Assembly (NCBI GenBank): GCA_959347315.1
Contig: OY365810.1
Location: 8,465,647-8,529,646 of the forward strand
Direction of reading: 5' to 3'
From: Bimastos eiseni
Lineage: Eukaryota; Annelida; Clitellata; Crassiclitellata; Lumbricidae
DNA: 64,000 bases
Part shown: one piece after another, positions 1 through 14,414 of the stretch
How positions within the stretch are numbered: the first letter of the stretch is position 1
Layout: each line of letters starts with the position of its first letter
Translations under genes and position numbers: made by a program
The notes under the pieces: generated by a model
Database searches by the model: none
What the model was told of the DNA's origin: nothing
What the model saw: the letters and a program-made list of their open reading frames with translations, nothing else

Positions 1-495
1 GCTGCTATAGGCCTAGAGATGACAGAGATCAAGTGAATTGACAAAGATAGGCGTAGAGACCAAACTGATTATTATTTTTATCATTATTATTACAGTAACT
101 TTATATAGCGCCCCTTCAAGTTTGCCTACTCAGAAGCGCTCCCAGCACAACCCCGGCCGAACAGAACAGTCTTAAGAACAGCTTATTATAGATTCTACCT
201 TTTGAAGAAACCATAGACTCATCTGAGAGGTAGTGTTGCATTATGCATACAAACAATGAACATCACCATCATCGTCGTCGTCACCCCAATCATCATGACA
301 TTCGCTATATTCAGCATCGTCAGCAATATCAACATCATTTCTTACTCATGTATACACATCAACGAAATCATTTACATCGTTATTGCCTCGTTATTATTAC
401 TATCGTTCCCTGGTCCTTCTTACCGTCTAAACAATAAATGCCATTCTAATAACTCAAGAGGAGATCAGTGACTGTGGCAGAGCAATTGACATATC
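1..495. other. intergenic, no gene seen
   Basis: No coding region can be supported. Around 105-141 there is a minus-oriented copy of the stem-loop (AGCGCCCCTTCAAG ... CTCAGAAGCGCT) that recurs through the window as the 3' end of a LINE family. A CAT/CAC-rich stretch at 250-340 gives short histidine-rich open frames in two overlapping phases, which is a composition effect. The region lies just 3' of the minus-strand ZIP gene and may include its 3' UTR; I see no convincing poly(A) signal. Confidence 0.5.
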
Positions 496-1512
496 CTATA
501 CATCCTTGTCTTTGGTGAAGGCATTTAGACAAGCAATGCATGTGAAGCCAATGGCTGTAAACATGACCTTCAGAACGCTTTGGTTCTTCGTCAGTTGCTC
601 CATCAGGATCTCAAAGAAAGTCACATAAATGAAAGTTCCAGTAGCCAGGCCCTGAAGCACGGCGCTTGCCACCCTGGTTGCCAGGCCCTGGTAGCCTACC
701 TCAGTTACGACCAGACCCACAGCTACTCCGATGGGGGTCATTATGGATAAAGCCAGGATGCAGATTACCGTCTTTGGTGTGCTGCGAAGGCTTTCGGCGA
801 ACCGCAACCCTGCAGCGAATGACATGATGATCTTGTGCAGGAGGATTGCCGTGAAAAGAGTCCAAACGTCCCTCAAAGTCTCTTGAAGACCCAGTGCGAG
901 ACCCTCGAATACCGTGTGTGTCGATAGAGCCAAGAGTAGTACCATTGACCGCGTCACTCGAGTTGATGACGCCTTTCGGATTCTACCACGTCGAGTGGAG
1001 GAGGTGTACGCCGGTGTTTCTCCATGAGAATGGTTTCCGTTTTCCAACAGGAGAACGGACTGAGTTTGAGAAGTATCGGTAGTTTCCGGGTCCTCGGATT
1101 TGTCAATGAGCTGGAGCTCTAGGTTTTCATCGGATTGGAGACCTCTTTCATAGTTCTTCTCTGAACATCCTTGGCGACATTGTATCATCGACTGTTCCAG
1201 TAACATGACAAGAAAGACTCCGATACTCGTCAGGAACTCGGCAAAAGGAAGATCGCTTTTCTTATTCAACGCAGCCAGTATGGCGTCTATATCTCTTCGG
1301 ACGTCTGGGAGTAGGTGAAGCATACTGGTCGCAAAGAAGACTCCTCCAGCGAAGCAGTTCAGACCGTCGACCAGCACCGCTGCCTTAGTCCGTCTCGAAC
1401 CAAACCCTCTCCATCCAATTACATTCAGAAGCTTTACAGATAGCAGTCCACATGTGATTGCCACTAACCACAGTAGAAACAGCGATAACAGTTTAGCCAG
1501 CCAAACTTCCAT
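496..1512 (-). CDS. ZIP-family (SLC39A) zinc transporter, ZIP1/2/3-like
   Basis: This is a 338-residue intronless frame encoding a ZIP metal importer of the ZIP1/2/3 type, expected in the plasma or an internal membrane, moving Zn2+ into the cytosol. Eight hydrophobic segments are visible: about residues 7-27, 44-68, 92-112, 190-210, 218-238, 248-270, 280-304 and 312-332. TM4 carries the family signature HTVFEGLALGLQ (H199, E203) and TM5 carries LHK (H226, K227); these are the residues known to line the metal pathway. TM7 ends in YVTFFEIL. The cytosolic loop between TM3 and TM4 (about 113-188) is acidic and holds a short HSHGE motif, the usual histidine element of this loop. Length and topology match the family. 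The start at 1512 is the first ATG before TM1. The family call is firm; the exact paralogue is not. Confidence 0.9.
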   Translation of the reverse strand: MEVWLAKLLSLFLLWLVAITCGLLSVKLLNVIGWRGFGSRRTKAAVLVDGLNCFAGGVFFATSMLHLLPDVRRDIDAILAALNKKSDLPFAEFLTSIGVFLVMLLEQSMIQCRQGCSEKNYERGLQSDENLELQLIDKSEDPETTDTSQTQSVLLLENGNHSHGETPAYTSSTRRGRIRKASSTRVTRSMVLLLALSTHTVFEGLALGLQETLRDVWTLFTAILLHKIIMSFAAGLRFAESLRSTPKTVICILALSIMTPIGVAVGLVVTEVGYQGLATRVASAVLQGLATGTFIYVTFFEILMEQLTKNQSVLKVMFTAIGFTCIACLNAFTKDKDV

Positions 1513-3526
1513 ATCCGCTCCACGGGCTTCTCCTTTTCCATTAAGCTACTCTTGCGATAATCTCACAACTCAATCCAGCGTCATCTACTTCGCATGATCT
1601 CCGACAATTAGGTTTATGCTTTCTATGTAATCCAGCAGCAACACTTCGCTCAGTATGGAATGTCTTTTGAAAGCCACCGAGAAGTGATATTCCACGTTTC
1701 TTTGCTTGAAATAGATGAAGCGCTTAATTATTCACCGAACATTGTGGTTTATCGTAGAATATTTAAAAGCAGGTACAGATGACGCGCCTCGTGCTGGTAA
1801 GTCTGTAACCATTGCTTCGTTTCTTCTCTCATCTAACAGCCTGAAAATCTCGGTGCAATGCACTCGTTCTTAGGTAATCGAAACATTTATCATTCAAGAC
1901 CAACATGCTGCAAATCACGTCGTTTAGCCATTACCTACAAGCAACAAATAGGCTACTCAATATAATTATGTATAGTGTGACTTGGCCTACAAGACTCGTC
2001 TTAAGGATTTGACAGCCAGTCATATGTAGGCCTATAGACTTAATTGTCATTGCAAAGACTCGCCTTGCTAGTAGGCTACTTTAGGTGTGTGCTATGGTGG
2101 GTAGAGAATGAGAAAGAGGGTGTCATGGGTCAAGGGCCCGATATCAGTATCTGCAGCTAGCAAATAGGCAGTAGGCCTACGATTCGGTGCTCTTGACGTG
2201 TGCGAAGTAGGAATACACGCATCTCTAATAAGAATGCATTATCGACATAGAGACAGACAGACCTGTATTGACACTCGGTTTGTGGAGGTTGAATAGACAG
2301 TGAAAGACTTACTGACAGAGGATAAATTCACAAATACAAAGCCAGACATTTTGCGACTGTGTGACACAGCGTTGCCTGTCTAGTGTCTATGTTGTACGTG
2401 TGTTGATCTAGGACACGCGTACAATTGTCACAAAGTTGAAGTTCAGCGCAGTCATAATTTTATATGCAAAACATGACATTCATCATGCCCGTCATTCCTT
2501 GCTTGTAGTTGTGGGAGAAGAGCCGCTAATATAAAGTCTACGACTGAATTTTTAGGGGGGGAGTCTATTGATGCATTTCTGGAGCTGAAAATAATAAAAC
2601 TCTTTTACACTGCCTAGAACAAATATAGTGCTGAGCGTAAGACTGCGCGAACTATAGAAAACCATTTGGACATGGCTTATATATAAACTATAGAGAGATA
2701 AGTTGACGTACGGCTTATATAAAAATTATAAGCTATAGAAATCATGTGAAAATACGGCTTATAAATATAAAGTAATAAATAAAACACAATCGGTGTTTAT
2801 TGTTATAAGCAAATGCTCACTAACTTACTGAAAATATCAACAAGGAACACAATTGTTTGTATTGAACTTTAAGCTTGACATTAAAAATGTTAGTATTGAC
2901 ATAACACCAGTGGTTCGAGTTGAAGTGCGAGGCCTGACTATTTCCACCCAGATGGTGCAATATTATAATATGACACAATAAGGGCTTGTTTCGCATGAGA
3001 AGCTATGAGAAAGTGCACAAAACTTCAACAAACCTTTGGGGTTAAATAATTTGCTTTGTTGAAACAATCATTGGCTTCTTAAAATGTAACTTTATAAATT
3101 CGCGTTTAAAATACCTAAGTATGAACAACACCCTAAGCGCTATAGGCTGTTTTCCGCGGTCTAGTGGGACATCTGGTGGTTAATGTTCGGTCGTTGCAAT
3201 CGATGAAAAATCGATTATTTTAATATCATCCCACATTAGGCCTGTAACTACGTGTATATCACGGCTGTTCTCTTGATAAGCAAGAACTTCATCCTGAATA
3301 TTCAGAACCTTATCTTTGTATAATTATACTCCTCGACCTGATCTCAGCAAAATAAAAGAGAAAAGTCATTCGCTTCTTTCAGAATTATGATGAAAGAAGC
3401 AGCGTGACATGCCTGCCTGAGTGTGTAGTAGTTGGAATATTCTATTTGAACTGTCGCTGTGTCATAAATGATTTGAATGCTAGATACATTGTTCAGGCGA
3501 AGGCAACAGCATGATTGCTTTCTTGA
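1513..3526. other. intergenic, no gene seen
   Basis: About 2 kb of AT-rich sequence upstream of the minus-strand ZIP gene, so it should contain that gene's promoter, but I recognise no specific element. Several TAGGCCTA palindromes occur (2027, 2172). The stretch 2660-2780 is rich in short GGCTTATAT/AAGCTATAG-like words. No frame with recognisable protein similarity was seen on either strand. Confidence 0.4.
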
Positions 3527-3795
3527 GGCCCTCACTAGACCCTAATTATGCTCTCATTATGCCCTCATTATGCTCTCATTAGGCCCTCATTAGGCTCTCG
3601 TTAGGCCCTCATTAGGCCCTCGTTAGGCCCTCGTTAGGCCCTCGTTAGGCCCTCGTTAGGCCCTCGTTAGGCCCTCGTTAGGCCCTCATTAGACTCTCAT
3701 TAGACCCTCATTAGACCCTCATTAGACCCTCATTAGACCCTCATTAGACCCTCATTAGACCCTCATTAGGCCCTCATTAGGTCCTTATTGGGCCA
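3527..3795. repeat. 11-bp minisatellite, about 24 copies
   Basis: Tandem array of an 11-bp unit, CCCTCATTAGG with variants CCCTCGTTAGG and CCCTCATTAGA, running about 260 bp. The variants are grouped: GTTAGG units cluster at about 3598-3690 and ATTAGA units at about 3690-3765, which indicates local unit-by-unit expansion. Non-coding. Confidence 0.95.
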
Positions 3796-6120
3796 CAACG
3801 GATTTATCTTCTGAATTTTGACCTAAATACGGCTTCACTTTGGTGCGGCATCGATCGATTCCTTGTACATTGGATTCCGACGATACAGAAATTACTATTA
3901 ATAAACACTATGCCTCTATCGATGTGAAGCATTCAGTACAGCGTTTGCGTAACGGTGGGGTATGCTGAGGTGTCGACTTGAGATGTACACGCGCAATAGT
4001 GTAGAAGAAATAATTTCCTGAAGGATTGCTTGAGAAGAGCGAAATATTGGAGTAGACCTTGTACTGGAGCGATTGTGAACTGTAGACTCTGTGAGACATA
4101 GGCCTATAAAGTAGTGTAGTTTCTTTGTAGTTTCCTTGTGTTTTCCGCGTTATACTATAGCCGGCTATAGGCGAATCAAAACAGAGGATTATAACGTATT
4201 TCTTTGCGATAATGCAAATGAATAGGCATACATTCCTCTCGTGTCTAAAGAGGGAAATGCTAGAATTCAGTATGCACCAGAATCTCAGGGCAAAGAATTC
4301 ATTCAATTGCTCACACGCATTCTGTCAAATGTCCCTGTTCGGTCGTCATTAATTCTGCAATTCTGCCAACATTTGGCCGTCGTTACTAAAGACTGGATCA
4401 GCTGTGGGGTCTATTGAGAGGGCTGTGCCCTCGAAATATGTGTATGTGCACACGTAAGCCTTGTGTGTGTGTGTACACAAGAGGTGGTGTTTGCTGCGTT
4501 GCTGCTGGTAGCCATGGCGACCAAGGCCTCCATTTCACTCAGTCGCTATTCAGACATTGTTAGTCAGGACGCACACGTCTAAACACACAGAAACGCACAA
4601 GCGCTCAAACGCTGAGAAAAATGCGGCATGAAGAGCCAGAACACTTAGAAATGCATTTAGACCTATCATTAATCATAATAATATACGTTAGATTAATTCA
4701 CACCCAATGGCTGCTGCAGAAATGTTAATTACATTTAATAAGACAGTTTCACTCCAGCGGTCTCAATAATCCAAACTTCCATCTGTCTGTCTGTGTAGGC
4801 CTACATGTATGTGTGTATCTCACTCAATTACTGTCTAGCTATCTCTCACCAGTCGTTCTGACTTGTAGGTTATACCTCTGCCTTTTACTATGTGGCTTTA
4901 ACTTAAATATTCTCTCAAATTCTCGCTTTGATTTAATTGAACATGATCACATAAAATCATGACGAGTATATGACTTAACCTATTACATACCGACTGACAG
5001 AAAAGATACCATAACTGAGATTTTGAAATTTTAGCATATCTATGTTCGGTTTTTAAAGCCACATCAAACGGTAAGAATTTCATAACGATGTCTTATACCA
5101 TGATGAAAAACGTCAATTTCGAGAAAATTTACCATGAAAAGTTGCCAATACTTAGAAAATTTGATGCCATGATTTTGAAGCTCAACATCAATCAATCAAT
5201 CAAAAAGTACTTGATATAGCGCCCCTTCAGATATCTACTCAGAGGCGCTCATGCATCAGTAAGGACCAACACAACAATGATACATTTTTTCATGAAAGTC
5301 ATTTTCCACACAAAAATTGAAATAACTCGTATAATTAGTAAACCCACAAATGGTACCTTTTTTGCAAACCGGTCACATATTATCATTTAACGTTTATAAA
5401 TAATTTCCTAAATTGTAAAGAATGTGATGTGCAAGTACATATATTAGCATATACACTATAAATTATTAGGCTCTTTAGGTTTGACAGCAAGACAAATAAG
5501 TTCCCGAGGTATATATGCATATATATAGTATTTACATTATATATATAATATATATATATGATATTATATATATAGGCCTATATACTATTACCTATTACTT
5601 GTACGTTTATGCATAGTTTCCCATAGCAAGTACGTCGTTCTGACAACCAGAAAAATAACAACAAAGCGTCTCAATTGCTTGCAATGGGAACGTGATGATG
5701 TTCGTGACGCTGGGACGGGATCGTATATTTACGCAAACGAAATTTAATTCAACGGATAAATAAGTTGAAACGACAAAATTCGGCGGCTGCCTGTCCATTG
5801 TATTTGATAGTTGTCTTAGAATTGCCTAGCAACGCGCACGACCTGACAATAGCGGGTAATCTAGTGTTCTACGCCTTGAGAAAAATAGTCCTTTGGAAAG
5901 CCAAGCAAAAATATAACGAAAATGTAACTTTTAGATAAAGGTATTTTTGCAGTTGCTGCACTCTTAGATGTGATTCACTGTAGCAGTAGGCCTATATGAT
6001 CGAGCTTTAAATTCCATGTCACAATGTTGTCACTTGTTGACTTTACGCTAGGATCATTGTCACAGCGGAACTTGGCGTATGAATACAAAATACTGCAGTG
6101 CTGAGTAATGCGGTTCCTTC
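3796..6120. other. intergenic, no gene seen
   Basis: No gene supported. It contains a minus-oriented LINE-type terminal stem-loop at 5213-5250 with an (ATCA)n tail at about 5186-5203, a strongly AT-rich palindromic patch at about 5505-5585, and near its end the probable promoter region of the beta-tubulin gene starting at 6181. Confidence 0.4.
5186..5250 (-). mobile_element. LINE 3'-end stem-loop with (TGAT)n tail
   Basis: Read on the minus strand this is GAGCGCCTCTGAGTAGATAT followed by CTGAAGGGGCGCTATATCAA and a TTGATTGATTGA tail. The two GC-rich arms pair (GAGCGCC with GGGCGCT). The same arms occur at least ten more times in the window, two of them directly after a recognisable reverse-transcriptase C-terminus, so this is the 3' end of a 5'-truncated non-LTR retrotransposon. 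Confidence 0.7.
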
Positions 6121-6123
6121 GTG

Positions 6124-6180
6124 CTTAAAAGCAGAGAAGAGAATTCGGAGTTCAGAAACAACTGTGAGAAGACCGACACC
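6124..6180 (+). promoter_or_regulatory. 5' UTR and possible core promoter of beta-tubulin 1
   Basis: A TATA-like CTTAAAAGC lies at about 6124-6131, roughly 27 bp before TTCAGAA, which could be an initiator. The stretch GTTCAGAAACAACTGTGAGA just before the ATG has a clear counterpart (GTTCAGTAACAACTGAGAG) upstream of the second tubulin, so this 5' UTR is shared by descent. The position of the transcription start is inferred. Confidence 0.35.
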
Positions 6181-8721
<2,541 letters not shown>

Positions 8722-9212
8722 GACAACAGTTGATGTCTCAAGAAAACCAAAAACTCATGACGACTAAATTCTCTTCCAAATCGATCGCAAAATTTAGCGT
8801 AATTTTATTATAAATTATATAACTGAAGTGGCTATGCTCAAATTGTACATATATGAAACTGAATATTTTTATGATAATTCTGACTTTTTAGGAAAAATAT
8901 ACTGCTTCATAGAGAGAGAGAGAAACTTTTTAGTTAACAATTTTCGAAACAATTTTCTAGGATCATAGATTTTCATTGTGAATATACCTATGGGTATTTC
9001 AAATCTTGAAAATCTATCAGATTTCTTTAAGTGAAAATAAAAAGAAGAGCAAGAACATGTATTGTTGTGTCCTTTCATGACTTCGTCTGCATCCATACTA
9101 CGATGTTTTTCTATCGTATTGTATTGTTTCGTATCAAAGCTCACAATGTACGTAGAGCGCCCTTATAGTAGGATGAGGCAACGGACCAAAACTCAGCCAC
9201 ACATGTAGCTGT
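8722..9212 (+). other. beta-tubulin 1 3' UTR and downstream
   Basis: AT-rich sequence after the tubulin stop. A canonical AATAAA at 9036-9041 is a plausible poly(A) signal, giving a 3' UTR of about 330 nt. No other feature supported. Confidence 0.4.
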
Positions 9213-9443
9213 TCAAGAACGAGAAACCAATGGGTCAAATCTGTTGGACGAACGAAGTAGACGGAAGTAGGAAGCTGAATAAGAACGAAGATTTACGCCA
9301 TCAAGGTATCTCGGAGCGAGATACCTCTGAACCTTGAAGCTGAGAATGAGAATTTTATTTTGTATGCGAGTATGGAGAGGGAACCAATGAAGATCATCAA
9401 AGACAAAGGTTGAGACGCGAAAGAAAACGGGAATGCGAGCCAT
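9213..9443 (-). mobile_element. non-LTR retrotransposon remnant (RT C-terminal region)
   Basis: The minus strand encodes about 76 residues with LHWFPLHTRIQNKILILSFK, then LAPRYL and LRSS. This is the characteristic region after the fingers/palm of CR1/L2-like LINE reverse transcriptases (LHWLPVxxRIxxKIxLLxxK...LAPxYL...LRSS). Only the C-terminal end remains, typical of a 5'-truncated copy. Confidence 0.7.
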
Positions 9444-10470
9444 CAGTACAAGGGCCGTCCATAAATGACGTCACGCACCTAAGAGACGGGGTAACACATC
9501 TGTGATGATTTGTGACGAAGGGGATGGGGTTTAAGAAATGTGACGTCTTATCATCACATCACACATCATAATGCATAGCGTTTGAATGGTTTGCCAACAG
9601 ACACATTATTGATGCTATTGTCAAAGATGGATGTCATCTGGTTTCAAAACCTCATGGGAAGAACCCGGATGATGACACTCAATGGAGATGTTCATTCTCA
9701 CAAGCTGAAGCTATTTTAATACGCAACACATGAACATCTGTACAAAAGCAGGCCTACACTTATCATATGCTGAGAATTATAAAAAGAGACGAAGTTATTA
9801 GTGTTTCAAGACGTTGATGCTTTGGGCATGTGAGAAAGAACTTTCCGAGTTTTGGAAAAACGAAGATACATTAACATCTGTGAGATCATTACTTCTTAAT
9901 TCAGCTTGTAACAGATAGAAACATCCCACACTATTTCATGCCAGCAAATAATATAATTGATGACGTACCCTGCGACGCCGACATTGAACTAAAATACCTG
10001 AAATAACTACTGGACCGTGAGTAACTTACACCTGCGAGGTAAAACCCCTGAAAAGGTACTCGAATAAAAAACTGACATAGCAATAGACACGTAGATCGAC
10101 ATTCACAATTCGTTGTATGCATTGGCGTCACTAGGATAAGAGGTCAGTAGAGGTAGAATGGATATTAATTGGAATACGATAGCGGGCTACAGTATCTTCT
10201 CCCCAACACCAAGATTTATTTTAAATAACAATAATCATTTGTTTGTGACGATGTCATTGCGATCATGCAACAGCGTTTTAAAACTCAAAAATTGCACACA
10301 ATTTATCAGAAATTTTAATCATTACAGAATATAATGCAAATGATATGCAATGTGTATTATGTGAATAACCAGTTAATAAATAGTTAGATCTCTGTAACAG
10401 TCGATTTTTCCTCGTAATTCCGCTGTTCGCTGCTGAAGCGTGGCAGCAATGAGTCATTTCGACCTTGGGC
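9440..10470. repeat. segmental duplication block 1a (paralogous to 25240-26850)
   Basis: This block aligns in order with 25240-26850: a sequence beginning near GCCGTCCATAAATGACGTCA, a truncated Mab-21-like relic, then non-coding DNA including GTGACGATGTCATTGCGATCA and the stretch up to CGCTGTTCGCTGCTGAAGCG. Both copies start and stop the gene relic at the same points, so the relic was already truncated before the duplication. The second copy is longer because of an inserted LINE fragment. Confidence 0.8.
9578..9992 (+). pseudogene. truncated Mab-21/cGAS-like relic 1
   Basis: Collinear with the middle of the long Mab-21-like copies, from the GWPTEDIV region to the DIE motif after DLPCN (about residues 165-305). 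Recognisable stretches encode VKDGCHLVSKPHGKNPDD and the later FHA-equivalent IPHYFMPAN segment. It carries a TGA at 9731-9733 at the codon that is Trp in copies A and C, the same nonsense change found in copy B, then a deletion that removes about 50 nt and several further frame breaks. N- and C-terminal parts are absent. Certainly non-functional. Confidence 0.85.
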
Positions 10471-11727
10471 CAAGGATCGTCGATTGGATAGAGCGACGAC
10501 TGGTGATCGCGTTCGCAGACACGGTGACGATGTTGATAGGCCTACATAGTAGTCCTTGACCAGTGGAAGATGATGCATATCCGGAATATTCGCGGAGGCC
10601 TTGTATGGTCTAACAGTTTGATTCCTAACCCTATTCCCAGGCTATGGTTAAAGCAACGGACTAACGGTTAGGGTTGACATAGCACCATTGCCAAGCCTAA
10701 CGTAAGGTTAAGGTTAAGAATAATTAGAAGCTAACACCTCATAAATGTCGTCAACCATACGTGACCCGATCAGAGCGCTCTGACTTGCTCATGCCTGGCT
10801 ACGGCCCTTGCTCTGTAATAATAATAATAATAATGACGACGATTTATAAGACACCGTAACCGCGGATGCGTATAATACTAGGCTGATAACTCTGTCACAC
10901 TTCGTTAGTAGTAGGCAAGGGTGCCTGTACTAGGCACGGTGGTATTATAGGCGAAGTCGTAAGGGCCTACTGTTCAAAGCGGGTAATTCACCCGCTAAGT
11001 CCTATAGTAGGCCAAGGTAGGCTTATGCAGCTAACTTTTGGTGTATTTAGTTGATGCAAAAAACTTTCAATTACCTTGTAAGTCACTACATAGCCTATGC
11101 ATACACATATGCATATATATAAATATGTGTGTATAATTGTTGGACACTACGCATTTTCTTCTGTTGCTACTTACCTATAAATATTCAATATAGACTATGG
11201 TATATATATAAATATATATTCGCCATATTCTATTACTCAGGGTGCTAGCTTTAACCGTCTGCAGTAGTTAAATATACTATTCAACTTCCTAAACAAGAGG
11301 AAGTGGTATTGGGAGTAGGCCTATCTCTTGGGCGACAAAAAGATCCGTTTTGAAAGAAGAAGGAAGAGTCAGTTAGCTTAGCTAGTTACGCATCGATGTC
11401 TGTGCTTGTGCTAGCTGCCTTCTTTTTATTTAGCAAAGAAGACACATAGGCCATGGCACAGCTCTACCTGTTCAGCTAAACTACTTCAGTGTTTCTTCTC
11501 AGTGCTTCTTCTACTGCTGGTGTCGCGCGTTGACTATCGACCAGGTTGCGTAGGTTACTACATTGCTTCACTCCGTCAATCCTTCCAGTGGAAGTGGACT
11601 ATGTGACGTTTTTCGGACGGACTCTTTTCAAGGTCACATGCTGTTGTGATTGTAATCCATAGTAAGTGTAAAAGTCTATATTTTCTTCTCAATCATAGGA
11701 TGCATGCCGCAATATACATGTATGTAT

Positions 11728-11762
<35 letters not shown>

Positions 11763-12320
11763 CATAATCGAGCATTGATACAATAGAGCAACACAGTGAA
11801 TTCTGAACGCGAAGGCGTTGGTTATTTTCAATCAATTAATCAAATTAATCAGTAAAATAAATTTATCAGGCCAAACAATAGACAAGTAGCAACATTTCAC
11901 AACAAAAAAGATAAATGACAACCAATTAATAAATTAATGTTTGTGTGAAAAAAGAGTAAAAAGAATGATGCACAGGAGACCCAATTAGGGTCTAGAGGGA
12001 CCCGCGATTTGGGGCCACCCTAGTAATAAGACTAGTGCGCAAGTAAGTAGTGGCCAGTATAGAGATAAACTATGTTGAGCTCCATGGAGTAGGTATAAAT
12101 AGAAACAAAGAACAGTCTTCAGTGCTAAGCAAGTTGATAGCAGTTCATTAAACTGAACATGCACGGAACAAGCAATCTTAACTATTCTTAACTACTTCGA
12201 ACTTAGTGACAGTAGGACGATTAAAAATGGAAATAGATTTTAAAGGATTATGAATTAAGTACAATGGTAGCCATGGACGCTTACTACCTCGACATTAAAA
12301 GAAAGTGCTGGTAGACATAG
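10440..12320. repeat. segmental duplication block 1b (paralogous to 17820-19580)
   Basis: Non-coding sequence that aligns in order with 17820-19580. Shared landmarks include CGGAATATTCGCGGAGGCCT / CGGAATATTGGCCGAGGCCT, GGTCTAACAGT, the AAGGTTAAGG stretch, CTATTACTCAGG / CTATTACCCAGG, GTGCTAGCTGCCTTCTTTTT / GGCTCATTGCCTTCTTTTT, and TACTACCTCGACAT / TACTACTCCGTCGACAT. No conserved reading frame is visible in it, so the similarity reflects duplication of the locus flank. Confidence 0.7.
11730..11762. repeat. (AT)n microsatellite
   Basis: About 15 uninterrupted AT dinucleotides. Lies inside block 1b and is absent from the paralogous block at 17820-19580, so it expanded after the duplication. Confidence 0.9.
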
Positions 12321-12434
12321 CTACGGAATCGTCGGCCATCTCTGCCATGATCGACATCGGCATAGCATCAGGAGGGTGGAAGCACATTATTAGCATTCTC
12401 TTCAGGAAATGTTTTTAACCGGTCCACAAGACGT

Positions 12435-12629
12435 TTAGTCTGTGTTTGAAACACCGCAAATGAACCTGCAACTCTTAATAGCCCGTTCTCCTAGCTTTCT
12501 CCTTAAAGCCGTTATAGTGTCCACTGAGACATTCCACACGCTTATAGCTCTTGCACTTAGGAATCCAGCTTCTGCAACTTTTTGACCAGCCTTACACGTG
12601 GAAGCCATATATGTCACAGGCCTTGGCAA
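12435..12629 (-). mobile_element. possible LINE C-terminal remnant
   Basis: The minus strand encodes GFLSARAISVWN followed by a spacer and ALRRKLGERA. This resembles the common LINE terminus pattern FFSxRVIxxWNxLPxxVV...FKxRL. Short and with weak similarity. Confidence 0.3.
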
Positions 12630-13870
12630 AATACAGGCGAATCACATAGAGCACTACAGGTTCTAAATTTTCAGTCCAATGATTTTATCTTCTCAATGAA
12701 CTAATGCAGATTTTTAAAATGCAAGCGGCTTCTGGCAAATCCATGCTCGCTGCACTTTATGCTATATCGTGCTCATTCAAATATTCCATTATTATGTTGA
12801 CAGGCCACCCTTTATTCAGCAATTAAATTTTGGTTTCTTGCACTCATTTTGAACAATGGCACTATCAGTTCTTCACTCTATTCCTCTGCTACTTCTCCAG
12901 TCTGAATTGATTTGTTGATTTTTATGACGATCTGGAGTAATGCCTCTTCGATTTAATTACATTGCTGCGGGTGTTAAATAAGAAAAGACAAGAGCATAGC
13001 CAACGTTTCATGCATTGACACTTGACAGACTGTGCTGCTATGTAAGCTACGGCTTTTCTGGACATGGTAAGAAACCGCATGGGCCATTTGAACGGCTTAT
13101 CCAGTCCCAACAACAGCCTTGTTACGAGTATCTGTGTACCATCTGTAATACTAGTCGATGTATTCCATTGCAATGATAGACTTGTGATACTTGCGATGAA
13201 TGGGCTTTCACAAAAAGCGCAGGCTCAGAATTCAACGAAGCACGGAATAGGATGTTTAACACGAAATGCAACGTTCATGTAACAGAATTGGAGCAACACA
13301 ACTTACTGTGCTCTGTTTTGCTAACTGATGAATTTTATTCGTATGAAATCGTTGAAATAATTACATTTAGCATAATATAGGGCAGCACAGAGAGCGCTTC
13401 TGAGTAGGCATCTTGATGGGGCGCAACATAAATGTTCGATTACATTATATTACACACCAAGCGGGGTTGTATCAAAGAAGCCACATCTGGGTAGATTCAT
13501 TAGACCAAGACTTCAATACATTTTTCCCACCATGCGAGATTGGACAAAGGCTGAAGATGACACATGTGAGCCTAACTGGACAACCCTGTCGGAAGCATCG
13601 ACGACCTGCTGATACACAATGTAGTTGGTGCTCTGCAAGCGCAAGAAAGATTGTGTAAAAGGATGTTCCTACCTATACAGGAAGCTCCAGTGTACGATTT
13701 GTCGGGTGGGGATCATAGGGGTTGGACCCCATGCTTCTTGTTTTGACCCCCAAGCTTCCAGCCTCTGGCCGACCCCGGTGGGGTCGGCTTGACCTTCTCA
13801 AGTTCATTTCAACGGTGTAGAGTAGGACTGCAGCAGCAGCAGACGCATGAGCTTGTGTGTGTGTGTGCGG

Positions 13871-13911
<41 letters not shown>

Positions 13912-14160
13912 AATCAGGCTGGTCGTTTTAGAAACTCTGATAAATTGTATTCACTGAGAGTGGTTTGCAGTGCGAGGAACGAATCACGAATAAAAAATGA
14001 CTGCGGCCTGATAAATTGTTAGATTTTCTATAGATTTCGGACCCCAGGCTTCACTTTCATGTACTGTTTTTAAAACTTTTTATGCAGGACAGCTGAAAAA
14101 GCAGCGATACGCGCGACGTAAAAGAAACAGTACATGTACATACGCAATTAAGCCTCTTCC
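12630..14160. other. no gene seen; repeats and simple sequence
   Basis: No supported gene. Contents: a plus-oriented LINE terminal stem-loop at 13390-13424 (GAGCGCTTCTGAGTAGGCAT ... GGGGCGC); a GC-rich hairpin at 13768-13788 with 9-bp arms GCCGACCCC/GGGGTCGGC around GGT; and a (GT)n tract with a few interruptions at about 13853-13909. The open frames overlapping these are composition artefacts. Confidence 0.4.
13853..13909. repeat. (GT)n microsatellite, interrupted
   Basis: GT dinucleotides with one GCGG and one TTT interruption, about 57 bp. Confidence 0.9.
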
Positions 14161-14371
14161 ATATGCACGCACCGTCACCAGGCAGGCCGAACCTTCTCGG
14201 TGGTGGACCCCTCAATCTGGAATGGTCTCCCTTTGACCCTCCACTCTCTTCCTAGAACCCCCTCTCAGGAATTCCTCTCTCATCTTAAGACTACTTTATT
14301 TGGCCGCGCTGGGGTTGGGAGCGCCTCTGAGTAGTTACCTTGAAGAGGCGCTATGCATAAATTCTCTTATC

Positions 14372-14413
<42 letters not shown>
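14161..14413 (+). mobile_element. LINE 3' end: RT C-terminus, stem-loop, (AAT)n tail
   Basis: One reading frame encodes AGRTFSVVDPSIWNGLPL followed by LPRTPSQEFLSHLKTTLF, the standard end of CR1/L2-like ORF2 proteins. It runs straight into the GAGCGCCTCTGAGTAG...AAGAGGCGCTAT stem-loop (14318-14353) and then an (AAT)n tail of about 42 bp. This copy ties the window-wide stem-loop to a retrotransposon 3' terminus. Confidence 0.8.

Positions 14414-14414
<1 letters not shown>

Noticed and set aside
256..471. Short histidine/isoleucine-rich open frames
   Set aside because: Caused by CAT/CAC-rich sequence; two overlapping phases are equally open and neither resembles a protein.
3527..3795. CRISPR array or telomeric repeat
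   Set aside because: Plain head-to-tail 11-bp minisatellite without spacers; the unit is not TTAGGG or TTAGG alone.
5505..5585. microRNA hairpin
   Set aside because: The palindrome is simple AT repeat; no distinct arm sequence.
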